Source: Vavraia culicis subsp. floridensis (taxonomy: Eukaryota; Microsporidia; Pleistophoridae). From it: a stretch of 64,000 nucleotides of DNA. The position numbers were made by a program, and so were the translations under genes. Each line of letters opens with the position of its first letter. Within the stretch, counting starts at the first letter, position 1. The notes beneath the pieces are model-generated. The model was not told where the DNA came from, searched no databases, and saw only the letters and a list, made by a program, of their open reading frames with translations. Of this stretch, positions 29,413 to 38,713 are shown in pieces. Where the stretch lies: positions 32,098 through 96,097 of the forward strand of contig NW_007360622.1 in assembly GCF_000192795.1 (NCBI RefSeq), given 5' to 3'.

Positions 29413-30435
29413 ATGAACAAGCTTTCCAAAGAAGAAAAATTCTATCTAATCACAAGAAACTTGAAGGAGATTTTAGGATCAGACGATTTGCGGAATATCA
29501 TAGACAGGAAGGATCCTAGTGTGTACTGGGGAACAGCTACAACTGGAAAACCGCATATTGCGTATTTCCTGCCTCTCCTGAAGATAAAAGATTTTATCGA
29601 TGCTGGATGCGAGGTGAAGATACTTTTGGCTGATATACACGCATTTCTGGATAATCTCAAAGCGAATTTCGATGAAATAGATAGCAGAACGGAGTACTAT
29701 AAGCTTTTAATAACTGAAACGCTAAAAATGCTGAACGTGACAAAGGGTTTTACACTTGTGAAGGGAAGCGATTTCCAAACAGGGAAGAATTACACGCTTG
29801 ATCTGTACAAAATATGTTCATTGACATCAGAAAGAGATGCCAGGAAGGCGGGAGCAAGCGTTGTCAAACAGCTTGACAATCCGCTCATCAGTTCGTTGAT
29901 ATATCCCAGCATGCAGGCGCTCGATGAGGAGTATCTCGACGTGGACATACAGTTTGGCGGTCTTGACCAGCGGAAGATCTTCACGTATGCAATGAAGTAT
30001 CTGCCTAAGCTGGGATACAAGAAGAGAATCCACCTGATGAATTTTATGGTACCGGGACTGAACGGTGACAAAATGAGCGCATCAGACATAAATTCGAAGA
30101 TTGACTTCATGGATGATGAAAAGACGATCAAGAACAAGATAAAGAAGTGTTTTTGTGAAGAGGGAAACATCGATACAGGTCTTCTGCCGCTTCTGAAACA
30201 TGTGATATTCCCGGTGTTCAACATCCTTGGTAAACGGGTTATGATTAAGTGCGAGGATGGGAAAGAATTAGAATTCGGGAACTATGAAATGCTGGAGAAA
30301 ATATTTGTGGAGAGAAAAGTGCATCCCTTGGATCTTAAAATTGCGATTGGTGAAATGTTGAATGTTATTGTAGAACCGGTGAGAAAGGAGATGATGAAAC
30401 ACAGCGAGTTGGTAAAAAAGGCGTATAAAAAGTAA
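29413..30435 (+). CDS. TYS1: Cytosolic tyrosyl-tRNA synthetase
   Basis: 340 residues, class I. The HIGH-equivalent is in VYWGTATTGKPHIAYF, here PHIAY, as in archaeal/eukaryotic enzymes. The tyrosine pocket includes QALDEEYLDVDIQFGGLDQR and the KMSKS loop is GDKMSAS. It lacks the EMAP-II-like extension of animal enzymes and is close to the minimal archaeal/eukaryotic core length. It charges tRNA-Tyr. No CCC directly abuts the ATG (a CCCC lies about 30 bases upstream), so the start is the only in-frame ATG giving the full N-terminus. Confidence 0.93.
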   Translation: MNKLSKEEKFYLITRNLKEILGSDDLRNIIDRKDPSVYWGTATTGKPHIAYFLPLLKIKDFIDAGCEVKILLADIHAFLDNLKANFDEIDSRTEYYKLLITETLKMLNVTKGFTLVKGSDFQTGKNYTLDLYKICSLTSERDARKAGASVVKQLDNPLISSLIYPSMQALDEEYLDVDIQFGGLDQRKIFTYAMKYLPKLGYKKRIHLMNFMVPGLNGDKMSASDINSKIDFMDDEKTIKNKIKKCFCEEGNIDTGLLPLLKHVIFPVFNILGKRVMIKCEDGKELEFGNYEMLEKIFVERKVHPLDLKIAIGEMLNVIVEPVRKEMMKHSELVKKAYKK

Positions 30436-30661
30436 AAATTTGGTTATCTTAACGCTTCATTTCATCGCATATTTGATACTATACTGGATTATGTCCAATA
30501 GTCGCTCATATAGGGTGCGTAAAATTGAAACAGCAGAATGCATTTTTTAACAAATAACAGTTAAATCTATGTGTTGAACCTGTAACATCTTTTTAGGCAT
30601 GTCAGCGAACTTTGTTGGTATTTTTGCAGTTATGAAATTTTTTGATATTTCACCCCACTCA

Positions 30662-32170
30662 ATGACATTCGTTCCAAAAAAAATGCCATTGGCACGTTCT
30701 AAAATGTCTGAATTATACATAAAAGAACATTTGAAGGAGGAAAACAAAATAGATTCTGTGCATCCGGGTTTCACTTCTCTCAAGCACTTGTCATATCTGA
30801 AGCCTTTTGTGCACAAGTCGATAGTTAGCCCTCTTCTCGGAACATCAGAATATGCGCGTTTCAATCTGGTGCCAAGGAAATCAATCTTATTGGTGGGAGC
30901 AAAGAATACGGGCAAAAGATTCTTTCTAAAATCTGTCTGTGTTGAGCACAACATAAACTTTCTTGAGAGCTACATTGATAACGAGAAGGATGTTAGTGAT
31001 GCATACAGAAAGGCTTTGGATATGGAGCCGTGCCTGCTCTACGTAAGTAATCAGCTTACGAACGAGAAAGAGAAGGTTCTGCACGAAATAGAAAAGAATG
31101 CTGAGAAAGTGCGTATGAAGAAAATTTTGACGGTTTTTTCCTGTCAGTCCAGGGCATTTATTGCTGAGAACATTCCAAAGATGGTCTCTGATGAGATTTC
31201 TATGAAAATACCAGATGAAAACGACCGGAGAAATATCTTGGAGTCTTTTGTGCTCAAAAACTTTGATAACATCAATTTCAGCGAACTTGCTAAGCTCACA
31301 CCAGGTCACATGCCCATTGATTTGCACAATTTGTGTGTGTCCGCCGCATCATCAGCGATTGTGAACAATCGACAGGTCGAAATAGAGGACTTTCTACAAA
31401 ATTTGGCCGGAGAGAACAAAATCACACTTGATGACATTGGAGCGCTATCAGTGGTTAAACATGAAATCGAAATGAACATTCTTTTGCCATTGCAGTTCCC
31501 TGATAAGTTTAAACGAATGGGTATATCACGAACATCTGGTATACTGCTGTATGGTCCGCCCGGATGCGGAAAGACAATGCTAGCTAGAGCGATTGCCAAC
31601 ACGCTATTTTGCAACTTCATAAGTGTGCGTGGTCCTGAGCTGGTAAACAAGTATGTTGGAGACACGGAAAAGGAAATGAGAGACATTTTTAATAGGGCGA
31701 AGAATCAGGAGCCATGCGTCCTTTTTTTTGATGAAATCGATTCGTTGTGCAGTCGAAGAACCGACAACGATTTTCAGACACGTATTGTCAACCAGATGTT
31801 GACGCTTCTCGATGGCATTGATGATAAAGGAAAGGTGTTTATTGTTGGAGCAACCAATAGAATGCATGCTCTTGACAGTGCTATTCTGCGACCAGGTAGG
31901 TTTGATAAGATCATTGAGGTGCCGCTGCCCGCAAAAGACGAGCAGGTTGACATCTTGAGGAAATGTGTGAGAAATATGCCGGTAGAATCTTTTGACCTAG
32001 AGGGAATTGATATGGATGGCTTCACAGGTGCTGATATTGCAGGATTAGTCAGGGAATCAGCGTTACTTGCTCTAAAAAGCGATTTTATGAACGAAAAGCT
32101 TGTGATAGGTAAGAAACATTTCCTTGCGGCACTGGAGGATATAAAGAGGAGGAAGAAGTTGTTTGGCTAG
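30662..32170 (+). CDS. RIX7: AAA ATPase of the RIX7/NVL type
   Basis: 502 residues with two AAA modules. The second (about 255-500) is canonical: Walker A GPPGCGKT at 298-305, Walker B FFDEID with Asp357/Glu358, sensor GATNR, and Arg fingers near RPGRFD. The lead-in ITLDDIGALSVVKHEIEMNI followed by PLQFPDKFKRMGI is closest to Rix7/NVL. That hexamer extracts Nsa1 from pre-60S particles in the nucleus. The first module has Walker A GAKNTGKR (79-86) ending in Arg instead of Thr/Ser and no clear Walker B, so it is probably inactive. An ATG after CCCC was chosen over one 63 bases upstream. AFG2/Drg1 is an alternative. Confidence 0.72.
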   Translation: MTFVPKKMPLARSKMSELYIKEHLKEENKIDSVHPGFTSLKHLSYLKPFVHKSIVSPLLGTSEYARFNLVPRKSILLVGAKNTGKRFFLKSVCVEHNINFLESYIDNEKDVSDAYRKALDMEPCLLYVSNQLTNEKEKVLHEIEKNAEKVRMKKILTVFSCQSRAFIAENIPKMVSDEISMKIPDENDRRNILESFVLKNFDNINFSELAKLTPGHMPIDLHNLCVSAASSAIVNNRQVEIEDFLQNLAGENKITLDDIGALSVVKHEIEMNILLPLQFPDKFKRMGISRTSGILLYGPPGCGKTMLARAIANTLFCNFISVRGPELVNKYVGDTEKEMRDIFNRAKNQEPCVLFFDEIDSLCSRRTDNDFQTRIVNQMLTLLDGIDDKGKVFIVGATNRMHALDSAILRPGRFDKIIEVPLPAKDEQVDILRKCVRNMPVESFDLEGIDMDGFTGADIAGLVRESALLALKSDFMNEKLVIGKKHFLAALEDIKRRKKLFG

Positions 32171-33392
32171 GAATAAGAGGTTCATATTTTGGTTTACAGT
32201 GCGGCTTCCTCTTTCTTACTATGATATCTGATAGATGGTAATAAAACCTTTAATATTCCAATTATGTTTTTTCAACTTGCCATATGTGTTATATCGAGTT
32301 AATATCATTTGAATGAGTCACAATGCCTTCATCTCATTGATATCTAGCGCAAATTTCTGGATAACACGAAGTTTTACGCAGAAAACAGCCGTTTACAGCA
32401 AACACAGAGGTAGATACGCTTAACAGTGATCATCAAAATTTTTATATGCTGTTCGAGGCAGAATGCTGGTCCCTAAACACTGTTATGATGTGGTATTTGA
32501 AGGAACATCGCAATGCAGGTAAATATTTTTGTAACTTGGGTGGTAAAAAACGAAGATCATTTAAATTATTGCTTCATTATACCAACAAGGGTGATTTTTC
32601 GTTGATACTTTGCCACTTGACTGTAGGATCATGATTATAAGAAATTTAACACAATAGGAATAGAAAAAAGGGAAATATTCGTGATAGGGATGCTAAAGTT
32701 AAACTTGTAACGCTCTAGCAACGATGTGATAAGAATGAAATATGCAAAATGCCCTCAATAAATTTGTAATAAGACTAATGTGATATTTTTATCATTTAAA
32801 AATAAGAACACTGATTAACTATACTGTTATAAAGAATGCTATGGTAAATAGTTAACTAGTCTTGATACGTTTATGAGGCAGAATTTAGCACAAAGTTATG
32901 TCTTGCTCATTTACAAAGTAGCTGCTTAAGGAACTGGTACGTTTCGAGGACGGTTAGCGTATCTAGAGCTGCGCTGAAGGTAATAAAAATGCCAAACTAA
33001 CTTAGAAAACTATGTGTACAACCTTGCAGGGAGCAATAACTGTTGTGCGAAATAATACCGGTAAATTATGTAAAATAAGTCATTTTTATGGACAGAATAA
33101 TTTGTAGAGTTGCTTTTTAAAAGTGGTATTGGTAATTAAAAGCAGTTAATAGGTTTATTTGCATATTTTACTCATATAAAATGCAAGTGACAACAAACGT
33201 TTTTAGCTTGTATGGGCCAACTAATCTACATAATGATGAGGCGTATTCTTTAGAAAGACCTAAGACCAGTTTCTATTAAATTTGAGTAGCGATGTTCTAA
33301 TCCAATTTTTTAGACTAATTTTATTATCCTTTCAGTAACGTCTTTTGCAATAAAATATGGATACAGCACAAGTAATCACAGTTAATTCGCAT
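32171..33392. other. Gene-poor spacer after RIX7
   Basis: About 1.2 kb, AT-rich. A 62-codon ATG frame at 32446-32634 has no start motif or features. I see nothing else supportable. Confidence 0.5.
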
Positions 33393-33845
33393 TCACTTAG
33401 TGATCTTGTACGCTTTATGCTTTCTGCATCGTTTCTTCCACTTTAGTTTTTTTGTTTTTTCTCTGTCCTCGGCGCCATATTGCCGGCATTTGGTTACCAC
33501 GCAACAACAGAACAGTCTTCGAAGACTCTTGAACATACCGCAACATCCGCACAGACAACCAAAGCAACAAAAGCAACACGTTGCAACGACCAAATTGATT
33601 ACTATGCTGAGTAATAGCAAATTGATCAAGTGCCTGGCTGCAAGCCCGTCTTGCTCATAGGTTTCGAAATCAAAAAGTTTTTGAAAAACAGGAGTATCCT
33701 CTGTTGCTGTGAGTGATGTTGTTAGCAGTGAGGTGGAGTGATCTACAGCATTTATGATATTTGATGACACTGTGCTATTTATGTTTGCAAGCGGCAGTTC
33801 ATTAGACTCAGCAATGCTGTGCAATATAGGAGTAATAGGCGGCAT
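33393..33845 (-). CDS. Single-pass membrane protein with Cys cluster
   Basis: 150 residues, not recognised. A Ser/Thr-rich N-terminal region (about 1-60) with one N-glycosylation sequon (Asn23-Ser-Thr) leads into one membrane segment (about 72-92). Twelve Cys lie within residues 90-120 at its cytosolic edge, followed by a Lys/Arg-rich tail (130-150). Clustered juxtamembrane cysteines suggest palmitoylation. There is no cleavable signal peptide, so an N-out topology is inferred from the basic tail. It is isolated in a gene-poor stretch, and the ATG lacks a CCC within ten bases. Confidence 0.55.
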   Translation of the reverse strand: MPPITPILHSIAESNELPLANINSTVSSNIINAVDHSTSLLTTSLTATEDTPVFQKLFDFETYEQDGLAARHLINLLLLSIVINLVVATCCFCCFGCLCGCCGMFKSLRRLFCCCVVTKCRQYGAEDREKTKKLKWKKRCRKHKAYKITK

Positions 33846-34537
33846 TTAATATTTAAGGACGGTGATTTTATCATATGATAGTAAAACTCTACGCATAAGC
33901 TTAATTGCTCCAATATAACATGTAAGATAAAAAATATATTAAGGTCAGAAAAGGTAAATTATATGAAAAATAAAAGAACATCACAGGGGAGTTATATTGG
34001 TGTTTATATGATTAATAGAAAGTATTAGGCTAGAATATGAATTTTTTGCGTGGTAAACAGCCTTAATATCAATCTTTGGACTGCAAAAGATTCTATTAAC
34101 AATTTTGTACCTATATGAACATCCATTGCAGGCATTAAATCATGAGATGTGAACTTGAAGATGCTGTTTAAAAGACTTTGCACTGCAAAAATGTTTGAAA
34201 ATTTGTATGGTTAGTTTTATTATACAATATAGCACGTTAAGCACTGGTAAAAGGCTTAAGTTGATGAATGAAACAACGTTGATATGTATAAAAAGAACTT
34301 GTACGGAATTTTAATCAAAAGAGGTGCAAAAAAGTTAAGATATTCCTGGTGTAGAAATCCATAGGTTATAACAAACGGGAAAATGATAAATAGGTGGTCT
34401 TTTTTGGCAGGTTAGATATTTATAGAATGCAAGTAATCTGGTCTCTCAACATTGGCACGGTATAGTGCGTAAAGCGGACGTAATAATGCGGAGAAAAGAT
34501 ATTTATGAGCTTAGCAACCGAACAGAACTACCTCGTA

Positions 34538-34783
34538 TGTTCCACAGGTCCGAGTTGAATCTCGCTTGATTGATGAATCGGTAGAAATGTGTAGAAGATA
34601 CTACATAGGTTGTAACAACGAAGCGGATGCACTGGTAGAAATGTGTTAATAAATGAAAAATGCCAACACATCACGGCATGTGAAGAGAGGTGATGTCTAC
34701 ATATGGTGTGAAGCCCTTACCATTGCATAATAACATATAACATGATTTTCAGGATGTCTGCGACTGTTAACGTACCTTAGCAA
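34538..34783 (+). repeat. Diverged dispersed repeat, copy B
   Basis: Partner of 6112-6347, in the same orientation on the plus strand. Best-conserved blocks: GAGTTGAATCTCGCTTGA, GATGCACTGGTAGA, GGTGTGAAGCCCTTA and ACATGATTTTCAGGATG. It is slightly longer than copy A through an insertion after the GTGTAG block. Copy B has many stops in all frames. The words GGTAGAAATGTGT (34580, 34633) and CTTAGCAACCGA (34511, 34777) occur twice in or near it, suggesting internal or flanking duplication. Confidence 0.6.
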
Positions 34784-34797
34784 CCGAGATGAAAATT

Positions 34798-34842
34798 GAT
34801 TATTTATAATCAAAGGTTACACGGCCGCAACCAAAAGTAACC
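34798..34842 (+). repeat. Two adjacent inverted repeats after repeat B
   Basis: GATTA/TAATC with a four-base loop (34798-34811), then GGTTAC (34815-34820) and GTAACC (34837-34842). Repeat copy A is also followed by inverted repeats at a similar distance, though the sequences differ. Confidence 0.35.
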
Positions 34843-35341
34843 CTAGGACTAACGAGTTCTACAAAGATAGGTTACGTTAAATTCGGTCAGAAAAAATGAA
34901 TTCCATCTCAAAAACGGTGTACAGAACTAAATACCTCTTATTTCGGGCCATGTGTTGTAAACAGCTACGTATGTCAATATCATATTATCTTTTTATTTAT
35001 ATGATTAGATTAATCGTTATATCTGATGTTTTTGCACATGTTTTATGTTCCATCAAAGTCGCTTTCTTAATATTAACAACCACAGTTCACAACAAATTCT
35101 TAGGATCGCAACAGATATTAAAATATTTTGTATGCATTTCATAAATTATTTTCATAGGAGCTTTTTGTTGAACGAACGTATCATAAAACAACAAACAAGT
35201 TACCGGTTTGAATGATCGAGCTGCTGCAGTTGGCTACAATCATCAACTCTCCGCACAAAGCATGTGTGTTTGACTCCTTCTCTTGCTTTATTGTGGAGTT
35301 TTACAGTTCTACTTGTGTAGAATTTAGAAACCCCCTTTCAT

Positions 35342-35902
35342 ATGAAGATATATTTCGCGAGCTCCAATATTTCCAAATTTGAAGAAATGCGAGTACTTTT
35401 ACCGTTTAACTTACATTATTTGGAATTGGATACAAATGAAGTGCAAGGCACTTCTGAGGACATCATCAACCATAAGATTCATCGGGCCAAACGGGAAGAA
35501 ATTGTAGCAGGCAGTGCCCTGCTTGTTGACGATAATTGCTTAGCATTGGAGGGATTGCATGGATTCCCTGGTGTGTATATCAAGGATTTTTTGAACATAG
35601 GATTCGACAACATTGAGGACATTGTCCAAAAAGTTGGTCGAAATGCAACTGCTCGCTGCTATTTGGGACTTTATTGCAATGATAAGGTCAAAATATTTAC
35701 TGGAAGCGTTAACGGAGAAATTGTGCCGCGTAGAGCAGGCCGTTGTTTTGGGTTTGATTCGATATTCCTGCCTGACGGGAAGGACAAAACTTTTTCAGAA
35801 ATGGGCGGGGAGGAGAAGAACCAAATCAGTCACAGGGGTATGGCGTCTAAGGCCATGGTGGATTATCTAAGATCAGGAAATTTACTCTGCGTATTTGAAT
35901 AA
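35342..35902 (+). CDS. HAM1: Inosine triphosphate pyrophosphatase (HAM1/ITPA)
   Basis: 186 residues with all hallmarks of the family. These are the N-terminal substrate loop YFASSNISKFEE, the catalytic acidic pair in LVDDNCLALEGLHGFPGVY, GFDSIFLPDG, TFSEM, and EEKNQISHRG with the purine-contacting SHR. It hydrolyses ITP, dITP and XTP to the monophosphates, keeping deaminated purines out of nucleic acids. Length is typical (human 194). CCCCC lies just before the ATG. A second, degenerate copy sits at 40778. Confidence 0.93.
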   Translation: MKIYFASSNISKFEEMRVLLPFNLHYLELDTNEVQGTSEDIINHKIHRAKREEIVAGSALLVDDNCLALEGLHGFPGVYIKDFLNIGFDNIEDIVQKVGRNATARCYLGLYCNDKVKIFTGSVNGEIVPRRAGRCFGFDSIFLPDGKDKTFSEMGGEEKNQISHRGMASKAMVDYLRSGNLLCVFE

Positions 35903-37119
35903 AAGTTTTTATTGATGAAATGAACTTAAGGTAACTTTATTTTCGATTACGATTGATAACTGAACACACAGCTGGTAATACACCAAAATAGCAGATCATA
36001 TTATATGTTAGCGATGTGATAGCTTTAGTTGAAAATTATAGCAATCCAACATGGAGTATAATTCGTAAAATATGGAATTAAACCGTTCACTATATAATAC
36101 CATTTATCTAAATTACAAGTAATATTTCGTATTTTGTCGTAGTATGAATAATATTTGTTATGGATGCTGTTTATTATACTATATATGTTCACCATAGCCA
36201 TATCATATACTTGGGCAGCCTCTAATTCGAACACTTCTTTCTCTATCGAGTATCACAAGCTTCGGTGTCATTTTGATAATAAAAAAATCAAAAAATATAC
36301 GATGCGGCGCGTAAAGTGAAAGGTACTTGATATCTCATCACAGTATAAATTAATTTAACCAGTAATAATTGATGAATGCTAAAATATGCCGATGTACCAC
36401 CAATTGGATGGAAAAAGCTTTTTAACTAGGTTCATGCAGGTAGATCTGTTAAAGCGTGGCATACAATTACACCCAACAAAAAAATAATAGAAAAACAATA
36501 GCGAATAATTCTGCCTATACAGTATTTTAGTTTGAATGATAGCTAAATTAATGGATAAGTCACCAATAACATTTTTTACCAAAACTACATTTATTTATCT
36601 CCATGCATATCAATAACATTCAAACAAACATAATTTGCTGGTCGTTTAACAGCATTCTTGATGTGTTACTCTGGTTATCATGTCTGTGACCAGGGTGCAA
36701 CAATTTAATAAGCATGGGCACACTCATTTAATCTAATTAATTGAAGGCAGTTTGATCCTACATGCAGAAAATTCGAATTATATTTGTGAGTAATTCACCG
36801 TGCTACGATTTTTAAAACAATATTAGGTAAATGTTTCGGTGAATATCAAACCTTTTTTATATAGCATTGACGTTTCGTCTCTTTATTGTGGACAATGGCC
36901 CTCGCAATATCTTATTGACATGCAAAAAATTATTACTGATACATTAGGAGCGCACATTAATTTAGCTATTTTGTTGTTTAGATTAATTAAACTTAGGAAC
37001 AAAGCAAAAAGCAGCACCACAACGGACACTTTTCTGGACAATGATCATCCACTTTCCCGATTCATAACAGTTCTGCAAACGGATTTGATATTTATAAAAA
37101 TTTACGCCTCCCTCCCATC
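35903..37119. other. Spacer between HAM1 and the J-like gene
   Basis: About 1.2 kb. A minus-strand frame whose ATG at 36201 lies 11 bases after CCC (58 codons, ending at 36025) is very AT-rich and Tyr/Asn-heavy. A plus-strand frame with ATG at 36920 overlaps the next start by four bases. Neither has recognisable features and I do not call them. Confidence 0.4.
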
Positions 37120-38133
37120 ATGAACTTGTACCAGGTCTTAGATATTCATTCCAGTGCAACAGATAAAGAGATAAAAATGGCGTATCACAGACAGGTAAAG
37201 AAATACAATCCTAACAAGGACGCGAGTAATCACGCCATGTTTACCGATGTTATATTTGCGTATTCTATTCTGAGCAACGGGAGCACGAAATTTGTGTATG
37301 ATATGCTTGGACCGGAGTGCCTCGAATACCTAAAGACACAGACAACACTCAGAGTCATATGTGCTATTGTTAATCCGACAAATGTGTTTTTGGTATTCGT
37401 GGCAATGTTTATCATTGTATCGACACTTGTATTGGCTACAGTAGGATTCTATTTTATGTTATATAAGGATGTCCGCCTGTTCATTACCGGTATATTCATG
37501 AATATTGCACTTTTTATGCTTGATCTGGATTTAATAGCACTGCGAATTTTTCTCAAATTCCGTAATTCCAGTTCTCGATTCAACAAATCTTGGTTGATGG
37601 GAGTAATCATCCTCGAAATCCTTGTCCTATTGCAGTGTCTTTTACTGTTATTCAGAATAGATTTTCAGTGGGATATAAACATTGTTCTTGTGTGTATACC
37701 ATACATCTTGATGGAGATAGCGATATGTGGATCCCTTGTAGCTACAGGGGGATGGCCTCTGTTGGTTCATGTACTACCGTTTATGTTTAGGATGACAGTG
37801 TTACTGCTATGGTTTACCGACTTTCCAGCCATTATAAATGTACTAGTAGTGATTTTGATATTTGCACAGTACCTGATCATGAATTACATAGGGTTTGTCG
37901 TGTTTGTAAGCCTCATCTCATTCTACATGTTGCTCGTTGCACCATTTGTGATGATATATTATGATATGGTTGGATGGTATACTTTTATACCGACCGGTGT
38001 ATTCGTGTTTTTGTTTGTTGCGGTGTTTGTTAGCGGGGAAGCAATTCGCAGGCGCAGACACTTTTATAAACGGCTTTCTGAGTGTGTCACAACAACAAAT
38101 TATTTGAAAGGAGAAAGTATAAATAGTAAATAA
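37120..38133 (+). CDS. J-domain-like polytopic membrane protein lacking HPD
   Basis: 337 residues. Residues 1-65 are a clear J domain by pattern (NLYQVLDIHSSATDKEIKMAY, then FTDVIFAYSILSN...YD). The HPD motif between helices II and III reads Asn30-Pro-Asn32, so the residues needed to stimulate Hsp70 are gone. The rest (about 85-315) is some eight hydrophobic segments ending in a basic tail (RRRRHF). An ER or other endomembrane location is likely. It may be a J-like adaptor rather than an active co-chaperone. CCCTCCC precedes the ATG, confirming the start. I know no exact family match. Confidence 0.65.
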   Translation: MNLYQVLDIHSSATDKEIKMAYHRQVKKYNPNKDASNHAMFTDVIFAYSILSNGSTKFVYDMLGPECLEYLKTQTTLRVICAIVNPTNVFLVFVAMFIIVSTLVLATVGFYFMLYKDVRLFITGIFMNIALFMLDLDLIALRIFLKFRNSSSRFNKSWLMGVIILEILVLLQCLLLLFRIDFQWDINIVLVCIPYILMEIAICGSLVATGGWPLLVHVLPFMFRMTVLLLWFTDFPAIINVLVVILIFAQYLIMNYIGFVVFVSLISFYMLLVAPFVMIYYDMVGWYTFIPTGVFVFLFVAVFVSGEAIRRRRHFYKRLSECVTTTNYLKGESINSK

Positions 38134-38713
38134 ATAGAAATATAAGAATATACTCATAGGTTTGTATTGGTTGGTGATGTTTTTATTGTCATTATATGGA
38201 TAATGATATGTTTGAATTGTTATGAGAGAAATGTTTGCTTAGTGCCGGCATCAGAAGATCTTAACTTCGATATCAACAACTAAGTAATCACACATAAGTG
38301 TTTAGTGAGGTATTCAGGATCAGAAAATGTGCTATTTATACGTTGTTGCGGGAAGAGATGAATAAAAATACTTTCAGCGAATAAACACGTCGGTTCTTGG
38401 AACGGTACTACGATTAATCATGATTTGTAAGCTAAATGTTACGCTCCACATCACAGCTCATAATGATCAATGGTATGCGGGTATAAACGAAGAACTACTC
38501 TATCTGTATGTGCCGTCCCACCATGGTACCGTTAAACCTTTGGCTGTGTGCCACAAAGCTATCTAAAAATATGTGAATTATGTACTTTCATACAGATTTA
38601 TTCGTTGAAAACACTCACATTGTTCATAAATTGGACAGTTTGATCTATAAATGGAGCAAAAATCCGTACAATTTTCAATCTGATTTAAACCGGAAATGGC
38701 GCACCCCATTTTG
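38134..38713. other. Spacer between the J-like gene and the DEAD-box gene
   Basis: Nothing supportable beyond the downstream promoter (CCCC seven bases before the ATG at 38714). Confidence 0.5.

Larger units (their letters stand above)
33846..35341. other. Gene-poor spacer carrying repeat copy B
   Basis: About 1.5 kb holding repeat copy B, small inverted repeats and the promoter of the ITPase gene. An 82-codon hydrophobic ATG frame (34896-35144) and a 36-codon one (35213) have no start motif and are not called. Confidence 0.5.

Noticed and set aside
34240..34262. Minus-strand GCCTTTTAC resembling U5 snRNA loop 1
   Set aside because: The flanks do not form the stem that encloses loop 1 in U5, and no Sm site with a 3' hairpin follows; likely chance.
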